Shown here piece after piece: positions 35,552-43,298 of a stretch of 64,000 nucleotides of DNA. The stretch comes from 79-D21 sp022839995. Its GTDB lineage: Bacteria; Synergistota; Synergistia; Synergistales; 79-D21. Each line of letters starts with the position of its first letter. Within the stretch, counting starts at the first letter, position 1. Under the pieces are notes generated by a model. It ran no database searches and was not told where the DNA came from. It saw nothing but the letters and a program-made list of their open reading frames with translations. The position numbers and the translations under genes are program-made. The stretch covers positions 1-64,000 of the forward strand of contig JALHIN010000017.1 of the NCBI GenBank assembly GCA_022839995.1, written 5' to 3'.

Positions 35552-36124
35552 CTAGTTTTGCGTAAATACGGACCGAAAGACCCAAACGGCATTCATTATT
35601 CCTGCAAAGAATAGGAACAGAGAGGATGCGGCAGCAATTATCGAGGCCCATTGGAAAAAATCGCCTAAGGGGGAACCGCTTTTTGAAGTATCCTTTCGCG
35701 CTACATAGCCGAAATCAACCAGGGCAAAATTGTATTGGCTACACCAAGTAGTTGCAGAGGCTACGGCCGAAGAGAGAACCCCAAGGCCGAATATGAGCAA
35801 AGATGAAACCAAGCCCTTTGCGGCAGAAAATTGAGAGGTTGCTCCCCATATATTCCCCAAGAATGCAAGCAATGCGATTGATGCGCTTCCATTCAAGATG
35901 AACGAAGCTCTCAGTGAATTCTGTGCCAATGTGAGAACGGATTTGAACTGCTCAAGCCCGGAAGCGTGTCTGAGCCCAAGGAGGAAGCGTTGATGCTCTG
36001 CGGCTGAACTGTTCTTTTCAGGATCCCGCCCAAGATATTCCAATAAGGAGTCAATAAGGATGGAATCTTTTCCCTCTCTCCTCATTGATTCCAGATTCTG
36101 AATCAAGCTGTCCCATTCTTCCAT
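35552..36124 (-). CDS. Unrecognised membrane protein
   Basis: 190 residues. The N-terminal 75 residues are soluble and helical (WDSLIQNLESMRREGKD, EHQRFLLGLRHASGLEQF). They are followed by three or four membrane segments between about residues 80 and 185 (SIALLAFLGNIWGA, LVSSLLIFGLGVLSSAVA, WASIIAAASSLFLFFAGI). No family recognised. AAGGAGAT precedes the ATG. It lies between the repressor copy and the intact repressor, and reads in the repressor direction, so it is probably expressed in the lysogen; superinfection exclusion is a guess. Confidence 0.7.
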   Translation of the reverse strand: MEEWDSLIQNLESMRREGKDSILIDSLLEYLGRDPEKNSSAAEHQRFLLGLRHASGLEQFKSVLTLAQNSLRASFILNGSASIALLAFLGNIWGATSQFSAAKGLVSSLLIFGLGVLSSAVASATTWCSQYNFALVDFGYVARKDTSKSGSPLGDFFQWASIIAAASSLFLFFAGIMNAVWVFRSVFTQN

Positions 36125-36272
36125 TTAAAAGACCATCTCCTTGCTTTTTGCTGGTGCAGAGCCTTTCCAGGGGACTCGTCTGAATACTGCCTGTGCAGTA
36201 GTCAAGAAATTTGCGTGTTGAAATGATGGTCCTTTTAGATTTAGGATGCAAAGAGAACCCATTAAGGATTTC

Positions 36273-36962
36273 CTATTTACTGAACCACCATTTTTTTTTA
36301 TACATCTCATTTTTAATTAAAGTAAAGGCACAAGAAATTTTATATTCGCCGGAAAACCCCCAAGTTTCATTACAAAAGGCGGGCCTAAGATATTCCATTG
36401 AAGTGCAAATTTTATAGGTGAGAGCAAACAAATTGTTTTCTAAGTCTTTGTATGACAAATTTAAAACAGCTTTTTTACACGCACTCTTATGCCCTTCCAT
36501 ACAAAGTAAATAATAGGCAAAAAGCCTGCAAGGCAGATAGACATTTACCTTATTGCCGGGTTCCAAGAAAGAAAAATATTGCTCCCCTTCATTTCGTGAT
36601 AGAGAATCTTCGCTAATAAAAGCCATATAAGGGGAAATGTCGTCATGCTTCGGTAACTGATAAACCCACTCGACTCGTATCTCTTTTGCTGCACCCATGC
36701 CAAGATTCGTTAGAGGGAGGCTTGCTGCTATCGAGCATCCTGGATTCAATGAATAGCTTTTATCTGAAATAACTATGTTAGCTTGGGCCGTAGACATAGA
36801 TACTTGAACAGATCCTTTAAATACAACATTTTCAAAGGAAAGGTGTGGCACATAGGTTGTTCGTCTAGCACGAATAGATTCTTTAACGGCGCGAAACGTC
36901 ATGGTGGTCATTGCTAAGGTTGCTATTCCAATAAATATGTTTGAGAGGGTAGGCCAATCCAT
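36273..36962 (-). CDS. Unrecognised single-pass membrane protein
   Basis: 229 residues. One N-terminal membrane segment (IFIGIATLAMTTMTF) is followed by a basic stretch (KESIRARRTTYVPHL) and a beta-rich soluble domain. The domain includes SLPLTNLGMGAAKEIRVEW, as in some membrane-anchored uncharacterised proteins. No known family identified with confidence. AAGGAGG lies upstream of the ATG at 36962. It precedes the four-TM-type gene by about 150 bases, in the same direction, so the two may form one lysogenic unit. Confidence 0.68.
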   Translation of the reverse strand: MDWPTLSNIFIGIATLAMTTMTFRAVKESIRARRTTYVPHLSFENVVFKGSVQVSMSTAQANIVISDKSYSLNPGCSIAASLPLTNLGMGAAKEIRVEWVYQLPKHDDISPYMAFISEDSLSRNEGEQYFSFLEPGNKVNVYLPCRLFAYYLLCMEGHKSACKKAVLNLSYKDLENNLFALTYKICTSMEYLRPAFCNETWGFSGEYKISCAFTLIKNEMYKKKWWFSK

Positions 36963-37053
36963 TTTATGAAAAAGCCTCCTTATGTTTAAGCAAAGAGTTC
37001 AGGATGAATTGCCAGGCTTGTTTCTTCGAATCTTTAAGCACCTGATTCTGGAA

Positions 37054-37728
37054 TCAAATTCCCCGTTTTGGTTTCCCCATCCAGAGCGTGGTCACGACGG
37101 GGCCGACCACGCGAACCAGCCCACCTTCGACTTCTTCCTTCGTAAAAAGGTGCTTCTTGTATGACGGGTCCGCTGATTCGATGCGGAGGCCGTCTCCTGG
37201 GAGCGGGTAGACGAACTTGATCGCTGCTTCGTCGATACCGAAGCACACCAGGCATGTATCCCCGTAGCGGATCTCCATGTTGGGGTTGATCACTGCCAGG
37301 GAGCCGTCCTTGATGTCGGCGCCTTCCATTGACGTGCCTTCCACGCGAACCCCGAAAATCTGATGCTCACCTTGGGGCCCGAGGTCTTCTGCCGGGAGCG
37401 GGATATGTTCTATGGCTTCCATGTTCACGCCGTGGAGGCCGAATCCCTCTCCTGCGCAGGCGACGTAGGCCGGGTGGAGGATCGGGACCAGTATCTGGTT
37501 GGGGATAGGAATAGCACGTTGTCTTGGCGTGCCAGTCTCCTCTAGCAAATCGGATACGCTCACACCTAGCGCTTTGCTTAAAGCCGTTAGCGTATCAAGG
37601 GAAGGTTTTGTTCTACCTTTTTCAATGTCACTTAAAAAAGACGGGCTAATTTGGGCCCGTTTTGCTAATTCTCTTCCGGATATAGAAAGCTTTTCTCTCT
37701 CTGTTCTAACTCTCTCCCCGATTTCCAT
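37054..37728 (-). CDS. Phage repressor, HTH_XRE plus S24 peptidase-like domain
   Basis: 224 residues. An N-terminal helix-turn-helix (about residues 5-60: GRELAKRAQISPSFLSDIEKG) is joined to a LexA/CI-type self-cleavage domain. The catalytic serine is in VEGTSMEGADI and the lysine in DEAAIKFVYP. Cleavage under RecA-type induction would release lytic genes. It is divergent from the Cro-like gene at 37867, which shares the HTH core (ISPSFLSD), and the space between holds a strong promoter with CGTAC boxes. Confidence 0.92.
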   Translation of the reverse strand: MEIGERVRTEREKLSISGRELAKRAQISPSFLSDIEKGRTKPSLDTLTALSKALGVSVSDLLEETGTPRQRAIPIPNQILVPILHPAYVACAGEGFGLHGVNMEAIEHIPLPAEDLGPQGEHQIFGVRVEGTSMEGADIKDGSLAVINPNMEIRYGDTCLVCFGIDEAAIKFVYPLPGDGLRIESADPSYKKHLFTKEEVEGGLVRVVGPVVTTLWMGKPKRGI

Positions 37729-37801
37729 GAATATCCCCTCCCCGAAGAATGTACGCCCAATGCTTACAAAAGAGGTAGTCGTAAATAACGCACAAAAACG
37801 C

Positions 37802-37843
37802 TTGACACGTACGGTGAGAGTGAATAATATACGTACATACCGG
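37802..37843 (+). promoter_or_regulatory. Early lytic promoter with embedded operator boxes
   Basis: TTGACA (37802-37807), 17-base spacer, TAATAT (37825-37830), reading toward the Cro-like gene. CACGTACGGTG (37806-37816) lies between the two boxes and TACGTACATACCGG (37830-37843) just after them, placed so that a bound repressor would block the promoter. Confidence 0.8.
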
Positions 37844-37866
37844 ACGTTGAGGGGGGGGTGAGGAGA

Positions 37867-38079
37867 ATGGATCGAACGATTCTTGGGGCAAGGGTAAGGA
37901 ATGAGCGAGAAAGGAAAGGCTTTTCTTTAAGGGCATTCGCAAAAGAGTGCCATATTTCGCCATCTTTCCTTTCTGATGTAGAGCTGGGGAAAGCAGATCC
38001 TAGCTTGGAAACCCTGCGCGCTATATGCGAACAATTAGGTACGCCCTTGGCGGAGTTGCTGAACGAAAACCCTATTTAG
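37867..38079 (+). CDS. Cro-like HTH_XRE regulator
   Basis: 70 residues, a single XRE helix-turn-helix: RVRNERERKGFSLRAFAKEC followed by HISPSFLSDVELGKADPSLE. Its recognition helix is nearly the same as that of the divergent repressor, so both should bind the same operators, as in a CI/Cro switch. ATG 37867 follows GGAG closely; a GTG at 37858 is possible. Confidence 0.85.
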   Translation: MDRTILGARVRNERERKGFSLRAFAKECHISPSFLSDVELGKADPSLETLRAICEQLGTPLAELLNENPI

Positions 38080-38084
38080 TCCCC

Positions 38085-38291
38085 GTGGCAAATGTCACCG
38101 GACAGCTGCGGGGACTTGTCGGCAGTCTGACCCATGTGGGCAATTTGTCTGACGATCCAGGCGAAGTTCTCGGCATTGCGAACGATCTTGAGGACGGCAG
38201 GGCAGATGAGGGCGGAACAATCGCTTTCCTTTCGGAAATGCGGAACTTGTTAGACCAGGGGTCGAAATTCCTGGAATCGGTAGGGGGGTGA
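38085..38291 (+). CDS. Small hypothetical early phage protein
   Basis: About 68 residues from GTG 38085; an ATG at 38025 would overlap the Cro-like gene by 55 bases. The acidic sequence (GNLSDDPGEVLGIANDLEDG, then helical AFLSEMRNLLDQGSKFLE) suggests a small helical protein. No ribosome binding site is convincing. The evidence is its fit between two real genes. Confidence 0.4.
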   Translation: MANVTGQLRGLVGSLTHVGNLSDDPGEVLGIANDLEDGRADEGGTIAFLSEMRNLLDQGSKFLESVGG

Positions 38292-38295
38292 AGAA

Positions 38296-38583
38296 ATGGA
38301 ACAGCAGGCAATCCAGCAACCGAAAATCCCATCACTTCCGGAGTTCAGCCTGGTTCGAGTGTCCCAGATCGTTCAGATGATTCCCATAAGCGAGGCGACC
38401 TGGTGGAGATGGGTACGGGAAGGGAAAGTCAAAAGGGGAATCAAGCTTGGGGCGAACGTTACGGTGTGGAAGCTGGTGGATGTACGTGAATTCATCGAAA
38501 AGCTGGCAGCGGAGCCCGAGCCGCAGGAGACGAAAAGAAAACGGGGGCGCCCGCCGCGGGATCCCTTCGGGAGGAAACCATGA
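38296..38583 (+). CDS. AlpA-like DNA-binding protein with AT-hook tail
   Basis: 95 residues. The MerR/AlpA-like helix-turn-helix is VRVSQIVQMIPISEATWWRW followed by VREGKVKRGIKLGANVTVWK. The C-terminus carries KRKRGRPPRDP, a textbook AT-hook for the minor groove. AlpA-type proteins act as excisionases or activators in phages. It overlaps the next gene by ATGA. Confidence 0.8.
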   Translation: MEQQAIQQPKIPSLPEFSLVRVSQIVQMIPISEATWWRWVREGKVKRGIKLGANVTVWKLVDVREFIEKLAAEPEPQETKRKRGRPPRDPFGRKP

Positions 38584-39161
38584 AAACCGATGTCGCATTT
38601 CGCAAGGTCGGCTTCGCGGTCCTCTGCACGGGTTTCCTGGTCGGCGGTTCAACGCTTGCTATTCAGGAGTGGCGGCTTCAAAAGGTGGAGGCTCTGGCTT
38701 CCGCTGCGGTAATGGCTGCTTCCATCGATGCACAGGAATCTCGGATGTCGGATCGCCTAGCTAGCTTCTTCTCAAGGGCGAACCCCAGGTTGGAAAAGGA
38801 AACGGCGCTTTATCTGGCCTATGCGGTCCAGGAAGCCGCCAACCGTTATGACCTTCCCGAGGCCATTCTTGCCGGCCTTATCTACACCGAATCGATGGCG
38901 GATCCCGCGGCTGTAAACAAGGGCTGCTATGGACTCACGCAGGTGCACTGGTCCGTTTGGGCGAAGACCCTAACGAAAAGTCATCCTGAGATTTTTTCCA
39001 AGGCGGACCTTTTCGAACCGAGGCGATCGATTCTCGCGGGGGCATGGATACTGAGGCACTACCTGAATAGGTACGGCGACATGCAACTGGCACTCCAAGC
39101 CTATTCAGGAGGAGCCAGGTGGTACCCGGCAAAGGTACAGAAGGCTGCCGGTAGCCTGTGA
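38580..39161 (+). CDS. Membrane-anchored lytic-transglycosylase-like protein
   Basis: 193 residues. An N-terminal hydrophobic segment (residues 10-30, VGFAVLCTGFLVGGSTLAI) could be a signal anchor. The SLT/lysozyme-like domain follows with the catalytic glutamate in GLIYTESMADPAAVN, then GCYGLTQVHWSVW and the end motif LQAYSGGARWYP. It cuts peptidoglycan. Its place in the early region, between a DNA-binding protein and the antirepressor, is unusual for a lysis gene; it may aid DNA entry or act in the lysogen. Confidence 0.8.
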   Translation: MKTDVAFRKVGFAVLCTGFLVGGSTLAIQEWRLQKVEALASAAVMAASIDAQESRMSDRLASFFSRANPRLEKETALYLAYAVQEAANRYDLPEAILAGLIYTESMADPAAVNKGCYGLTQVHWSVWAKTLTKSHPEIFSKADLFEPRRSILAGAWILRHYLNRYGDMQLALQAYSGGARWYPAKVQKAAGSL

Positions 39162-39174
39162 GGGAGGGCTCTGC

Positions 39175-39342
39175 ATGGAGGATACCGCGGTGAAAATCCG
39201 TAGCGCGAGCCAAGTGTCGGATGCCCCGTGCTGCAGGCGATGCGCCTTCTGGGATTCCTGGGCGTCCGGGGGAAAGAAGCCCTGTGCCACACTCGACGTC
39301 CTGACGTGGCCGGGAGAAGTTTGCGACCTATTCACCGAGTGA
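39175..39342 (+). CDS. Small Cys-rich phage protein
   Basis: 55 codons from ATG 39175, preceded by GAGGGAGGG. Five cysteines (CCRRC, then KKPC and EVC) suggest a zinc site. No family recognised. The stop is followed at seven bases by the antirepressor unit's ribosome binding region. Confidence 0.6.
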   Translation: MEDTAVKIRSASQVSDAPCCRRCAFWDSWASGGKKPCATLDVLTWPGEVCDLFTE

Positions 39343-39352
39343 GGTGACATGA

Positions 39353-40129
39353 ATGACGAAAAACGGAATGCAGGTTTTCAGATATGGAGTCCCTTTCGAA
39401 GGGGCAGGATTTATCCAAAAAAACGTGAGGGTTGCGATCGACGAGAACGGTTCTCCCTGGTGGGTTCTCGCCGACGTGTGTGAAGTTCTGGAAATCTCGA
39501 ATGCCCGTAATGTCGCCGCCCGTCTCGAGGATGACGAAAAGGGTGTCCGCCTGATGGACACCCTTGGAGGAAAGCAGGAACTGACCCTCGTCAACGAGGC
39601 CGGTCTCTATTCAGTGATCCTCCGTAGCGACAAACCGGAGGCTCGGCGATTCAAAAGGTGGATCACACATGTCGTTCTGCCGGAGATCCGCTCTCGGGGA
39701 TCATATGGTTTTCAAGATTCCCGTATCCCCAGGACACTTCCCGAAGCTCTTCGGCTGGCTGCAGAAATTGAAGAGAAAAGAGTCTTGCTGGAAGAGGAAA
39801 ACCGTTACCTTGCCCCCAGGGCTCTAGCCTGGGAGGCCACCGCTTTTGAAGGTTCGGAAATGTCCCTGCAGGCTCTCGGGAAAGAGTTGGACCGTTTTGG
39901 CATGGGGCCCAGGAAAATCTTTGAAGCCCTTGGAGGCATGGGGGTCCTTTACCGTCTGGACGGGTATTGGGTTCCCCACCAGGAGCACATCGATGCCAAG
40001 CGTTTCAGGGTGATTCGCGTCAACAAGGTCATCGAAGGAGAACCTCGCACTTGCATGAAGACTCTGGTAACCCCCAAAGGCAGGGACTACGTGGCGACCC
40101 TTCTGGCCGGAAGGCGAGCGGCGGCATGA
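39353..40129 (+). CDS. Phage antirepressor (BRO-N plus KilAC/ANT domain)
   Basis: 258 residues. The BRO-N domain (about 8-105) has VRVAIDENGSPWWVLADVCE and LVNEAGLYSVILRSDKPEA with FKRWITHVVLPEIRSRGSY. A charged linker leads to the C-terminal ANT domain (about 160-255: MSLQALGKELDRFGMGPRKI). Such proteins antagonise the repressor during induction. GAGGTG precedes the start. Confidence 0.88.
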   Translation: MTKNGMQVFRYGVPFEGAGFIQKNVRVAIDENGSPWWVLADVCEVLEISNARNVAARLEDDEKGVRLMDTLGGKQELTLVNEAGLYSVILRSDKPEARRFKRWITHVVLPEIRSRGSYGFQDSRIPRTLPEALRLAAEIEEKRVLLEEENRYLAPRALAWEATAFEGSEMSLQALGKELDRFGMGPRKIFEALGGMGVLYRLDGYWVPHQEHIDAKRFRVIRVNKVIEGEPRTCMKTLVTPKGRDYVATLLAGRRAAA

Positions 40130-40347
40130 ACTTCCTGATGAACGCGGCAGACGTGCGCGGCCTGATTCGATCCTTATGCGACGGAGATCGATGTCCGAGG
40201 GAATCAAGAAAATTCTGGACCGTGGGGCACTTGAGCAATCTCGCGTCCTGGGCGGACGAGCAGGAAGAGGAAGAAAGGGTTGACCTTTCCTACTATGTTC
40301 AAGCCGCCATGAGTAACGGGCAGATGAATTCCTGCAGGGCATCATAA
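40126..40347 (+). CDS. Small hypothetical phage protein
   Basis: 73 residues starting at an ATGA overlap with the antirepressor stop. The sequence is acidic and helical (LSNLASWADEQEEEERVDLS) with no known motif. The overlap and its position support a real gene. Confidence 0.6.
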   Translation: MNFLMNAADVRGLIRSLCDGDRCPRESRKFWTVGHLSNLASWADEQEEEERVDLSYYVQAAMSNGQMNSCRAS

Positions 40348-40348
40348 A

Positions 40349-40371
40349 AGCCCGCTTGGTCAGAGCGGGCT
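40349..40371 (+). terminator. Hairpin after the early operon
   Basis: AGCCCGC (40349-40355) pairs with GCGGGCT (40365-40371), loop 9 bases, no T run. The next 190 bases up to 40564 are AT-rich and probably carry the promoter of the replication gene; I see no clean pair of boxes. Confidence 0.4.
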
Positions 40372-40564
40372 CAGTGGAGGTGACTCGAACAGGAGGGGTA
40401 CCCCTGATCGAATCGCATTATAAAGCATGCAATCCGCTAAGGCAAAGGGGAAAAAGGATAAAACTTTACGTGATTATTCTAATTATCGGTATGAAGCATC
40501 AAAAACACTATATTGGTCGGTTTTCGCCTCAAATACCTATGTGTTCCCAATGGGGAGTGGTTGC

Positions 40565-41623
40565 ATGGCCTGGATAGAGTCCCACGAAGGCTTGAGAAGT
40601 CATCCAAAGACGATGAAGGCAGCCCGTCTCTTGAGCATTCCCATCCCCCAGGTCATCGGTCATCTGCACTGTTTCTGGTGGTGGGCCCTGAATTATGCCG
40701 AGAAGGGCTGCATGGCCAAATACGACAGTGCTGATATAGCCGATGGAGCCATGTGGATCGGAGATCCGGATCTTTTCGTGAAAGCTCTTGTCGATGCCCG
40801 CTTCATCGACGTAAGGGAAGGGCAACTGGTGATTCACGACTGGGACGAATATATCGGCCGCCTTATGGAGATCAGGGAGAGGGAACGGGCCCGAAAAAGC
40901 AAATGGGTCAGGAATGCAAGGGGGAATTCCGGAGAAAACCCGGCGAATGAACCGGATGTGACGGGGAATAGACGGGGTGTAGACGCGGAAGCGACGCGGA
41001 ATAGACGCGGAAGTGACGCGGAAGGAACGCGGAATAGCGAGGTAGACCTAACCGAACCTAACCTAACCGAACCAGAAGAACAACCTGAAACTTCTGACGA
41101 AGTTTCAGGCGCCCGAAGCGCGGTCTCGCCTAGGGGTTTTCCTGAGGCCCCTTCCGTACCAGCTGTCAGACCAGAACTGGAAGAAACCCTTGTGAATGGT
41201 GAATTGGCTGGAAATCGAGGAACAGGGCATGCTCCAGGGAGCAAGAATAGACCTAGGGAAAATCCCGAGGTGACCAGAGAACTGATTCCTGTTGCGTTTC
41301 GGGAGACTTATGACCTTTTCCTGCTGAAAACCGGTAGAGGTTCCATTTCCAGGGAAGAGCTGGCCAGGATTGAGGCCCTAGAAAAGCTGCACATTCCTTC
41401 CCGGGTTCAGTCGGAAATCTCGAAGGCCCTGGAGCGGTTTGGGCGGTCGGGCAGAGCTCCCTGCGAACTCGACTGGAACTATCTGTGGGATTCCCTAAGA
41501 CACCAGAAGACCGGCAAGACTGCACCAGGCGGCAAGGGGAACGGTAGCTCAGAATCAGGCGGGGGAAGGAGGCATGATCCCAAATGGCTGAAGCAGCTCG
41601 AAGCTTGGGAGAAAGGCACATAG
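40565..41623 (+). CDS. Phage replication initiator (DnaD/O-like) with internal origin
   Basis: 352 residues from ATG 40565 (GGGGAGTGG upstream; in-frame upstream sequence is AT-rich and non-coding in look). The N-terminal winged-helix-type domain covers about residues 1-110 (GLRSHPKTMKAARLLSIPI, YAEKGCMAKYDSADIADGA). A low-complexity linker at about 130-175 (NRRGVDAEATRNRRGSDAEG) is translated from DNA iterons. A C-terminal helical part (about 235-352) may contact the loader encoded next. The order initiator-loader with an origin inside the initiator is like lambda O-P. Confidence 0.78.
   Translation: MAWIESHEGLRSHPKTMKAARLLSIPIPQVIGHLHCFWWWALNYAEKGCMAKYDSADIADGAMWIGDPDLFVKALVDARFIDVREGQLVIHDWDEYIGRLMEIRERERARKSKWVRNARGNSGENPANEPDVTGNRRGVDAEATRNRRGSDAEGTRNSEVDLTEPNLTEPEEQPETSDEVSGARSAVSPRGFPEAPSVPAVRPELEETLVNGELAGNRGTGHAPGSKNRPRENPEVTRELIPVAFRETYDLFLLKTGRGSISREELARIEALEKLHIPSRVQSEISKALERFGRSGRAPCELDWNYLWDSLRHQKTGKTAPGGKGNGSSESGGGRRHDPKWLKQLEAWEKGT
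40960..41109. repeat. Candidate phage replication origin: 11-bp iterons and a large palindrome
   Basis: GACGCGGAA or a close variant starts at 40960, 40971, 40982, 40993, 41004, 41015 and 41026, an exact 11-base period over seven copies. At 41045-41072 CTAACC/CTAACCGAAC words repeat. At 41084-41094 and 41099-41109 CCTGAAACTTC and its complement form a perfect 11-bp inverted repeat around TGAC. All lie inside the initiator gene. The 11-base period is not a multiple of three, so protein selection alone would not keep it. Confidence 0.75.
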
Positions 41624-42594
41624 AGAGGCTTGTTTCAGGTATCCCGGCCCTTGCGGACGCCGTCTTTCGCTTGGGGGAGAGGCCTGGAATCGGGGAAAGG
41701 GCGATGGCCTATATCCAAAGTATCTGGCCGGACGCTCTGCCTTCGGAACTGGGATCCTCGAGGTCGGATTTTATCCTGGCCGAGCAGGCGGAGAACTGTC
41801 ATGGAACCTGCCCGGGTGTGCAGCGCTGCCCGAACAAAGGGTTCCGGCCGAGCGCCTCTTGCGAGCCGTTCGGTGAGGGAGGAAGGGTTTTCTTGGTGAG
41901 GTGGGGGCGTTGCAACGCAAGAGCCGTCATGGATGCCAAGGCGATTGCAGAGAAGGCATTGGCCTGTGCTCGGGTCCCCGAGCGTTTGAAACACTGCACT
42001 TTTTCCACGTATCGGACGGCCAGCCTAGCTCCTGACGTCCTGAAAGCCAAGGGAATGTCCATGGCAGCCCTGGAGGACGGGAACAGTTTGATTCTCGCGG
42101 GGTCAAGCGGTGTCGGGAAGACTCATCTCGCCGCGGCCATGGTTAACGGGCGAGTCGAAAGCGGGAAAGCCGCTTTGTTCATCTCGGTTCCGGAGCTCCT
42201 TGACGATCTCCGCAAAGCAATCTCGAGCGGGAAATCCTCGGATGCCATGGATGCGGTAAAGAAATCGGAATTCCTGGCCATGGACGATCTTGGGGCGGAG
42301 CGTCTCACCGAATGGGTGGGGGAGCGCCTTTACATGATCGTCAACCACCGGTACCTGAACGGACTGCAAACCATCATCACCACGAATTCCGAGAATGCCG
42401 CGGAACTGGTGCTTCGTCTCGGGGATCAGGGGGAGAGGATCGTTTCCCGCCTCGTGGAGATGGGAGCCTGGTGTGGAATCAAGGCAGAGGACTACCGGTT
42501 CATGCGAAAGACGGCAGAAGAAAAGGGGCCGGGGAAGGCGAAAAGGGCCGGCAGCCCAACGATGCAGCCTGCGATGGCTGATATCCCGTTCTGA
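41584..42594 (+). CDS. DnaC/IstB-like helicase-loader ATPase
   Basis: 336 residues. A zinc-type cluster (CHGTCPGVQRCPNKGF, then ASCEPF) occupies the N-terminal part. An AAA+ domain starts near residue 155 with Walker A AGSSGVGKTHLAAAM, Walker B FLAMDDLGAE and sensor 1 TIITTNS. It should load the host replicative helicase at the phage origin. It overlaps the end of the initiator gene by 40 bases; GGAAGGAGG precedes its start. Confidence 0.88.
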   Translation: MAEAARSLGERHIERLVSGIPALADAVFRLGERPGIGERAMAYIQSIWPDALPSELGSSRSDFILAEQAENCHGTCPGVQRCPNKGFRPSASCEPFGEGGRVFLVRWGRCNARAVMDAKAIAEKALACARVPERLKHCTFSTYRTASLAPDVLKAKGMSMAALEDGNSLILAGSSGVGKTHLAAAMVNGRVESGKAALFISVPELLDDLRKAISSGKSSDAMDAVKKSEFLAMDDLGAERLTEWVGERLYMIVNHRYLNGLQTIITTNSENAAELVLRLGDQGERIVSRLVEMGAWCGIKAEDYRFMRKTAEEKGPGKAKRAGSPTMQPAMADIPF

Positions 42595-42609
42595 AAAGGG
42601 GGAAAACCC

Positions 42610-43053
42610 ATGACTGTGAAGATTCCGGTGCGTTTCAGGAAGCTGGTCCCCGAGGCGATCGTTCCGAGTTATGCCCATCCGGGCGATGCAGGGGCGGACC
42701 TGTATGCCCTGGAGGACACATGGGTGGCGCCGTATTCGACCGTTCCGGTGAGGACGGGGATCGCAGTGGAGATCCCCGAGGGATGGGAGATCCAGATCCG
42801 CCCGCGTTCCGGCTGGTCCCTGAAGTGTATGGGGTATCTCCTCCCGAATTCTCCAGGGACTATCGACAGCGGGTATCGGGACGAGGTGAAGGTGCTGGTT
42901 AGGAACACCTCGGTTTCAGCCCTCGCCATTTCCCGCGGAGATCGGATCGCCCAGGCGGTGCTCTCCCGGGTTTACGAGATCGCTTGGATAGAGGAAGAAG
43001 AGCTGGAGGAATCGGTCCGGGGTTTGGGTGGCCTGGGATCCACGGGGCGGTGA
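42610..43053 (+). CDS. dut: dUTP diphosphatase
   Basis: 147 residues. Trimeric dUTPase motifs are in order: motif 1 HPGDAGADLYA, motif 2 RPRSGWSLK, motif 3 GTIDSGYRDEVKV, motif 4 RGDRIAQAVLS, motif 5 RGLGGLGSTG at the C-terminus. It hydrolyses dUTP, keeping uracil out of phage DNA. It follows the loader gene by 15 bases. Confidence 0.95.
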   Translation: MTVKIPVRFRKLVPEAIVPSYAHPGDAGADLYALEDTWVAPYSTVPVRTGIAVEIPEGWEIQIRPRSGWSLKCMGYLLPNSPGTIDSGYRDEVKVLVRNTSVSALAISRGDRIAQAVLSRVYEIAWIEEEELEESVRGLGGLGSTGR

Positions 43054-43059
43054 ATTCCC

Positions 43060-43284
43060 TTGGAACTCGAGATCGGAGCAAAGTACAGGATCAGGGCGAA
43101 ATCACAAGGGTCTCATTTCGGGCCTATACCGGGATTGTCGCAGGAAGATCCGCTGACCGCCTTTCTTGAGGGTGTGGAGAGGGGGTTTCGAACAAGGCAT
43201 TTTCTGTTCCGGTCCCGGGCAGGTTGGAGGATTTCCCTGAGCGATTGGGAAATAGCCCGGGAATACGAGATCAAGGCTGGCTGA
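43060..43284 (+). CDS. Small hypothetical phage protein
   Basis: 74 residues from TTG 43060; GGTGA within the dut stop is its possible ribosome binding site. No known motif. It begins with a short barrel-like stretch (LEIGAKYRIRAKSQGSHFG) and is basic in the middle. Placement in the operon is the main support. Confidence 0.5.
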   Translation: MELEIGAKYRIRAKSQGSHFGPIPGLSQEDPLTAFLEGVERGFRTRHFLFRSRAGWRISLSDWEIAREYEIKAG

Positions 43285-43298
43285 GGGAGGCGGGGAGG

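Noticed and set aside
40356..40577. 73-codon frame before the replication initiator
   Set aside because: The DNA is AT-rich and promoter-like there, the protein resembles nothing, and no well-placed ribosome binding site supports a start. The initiator start at 40565 lies within it.
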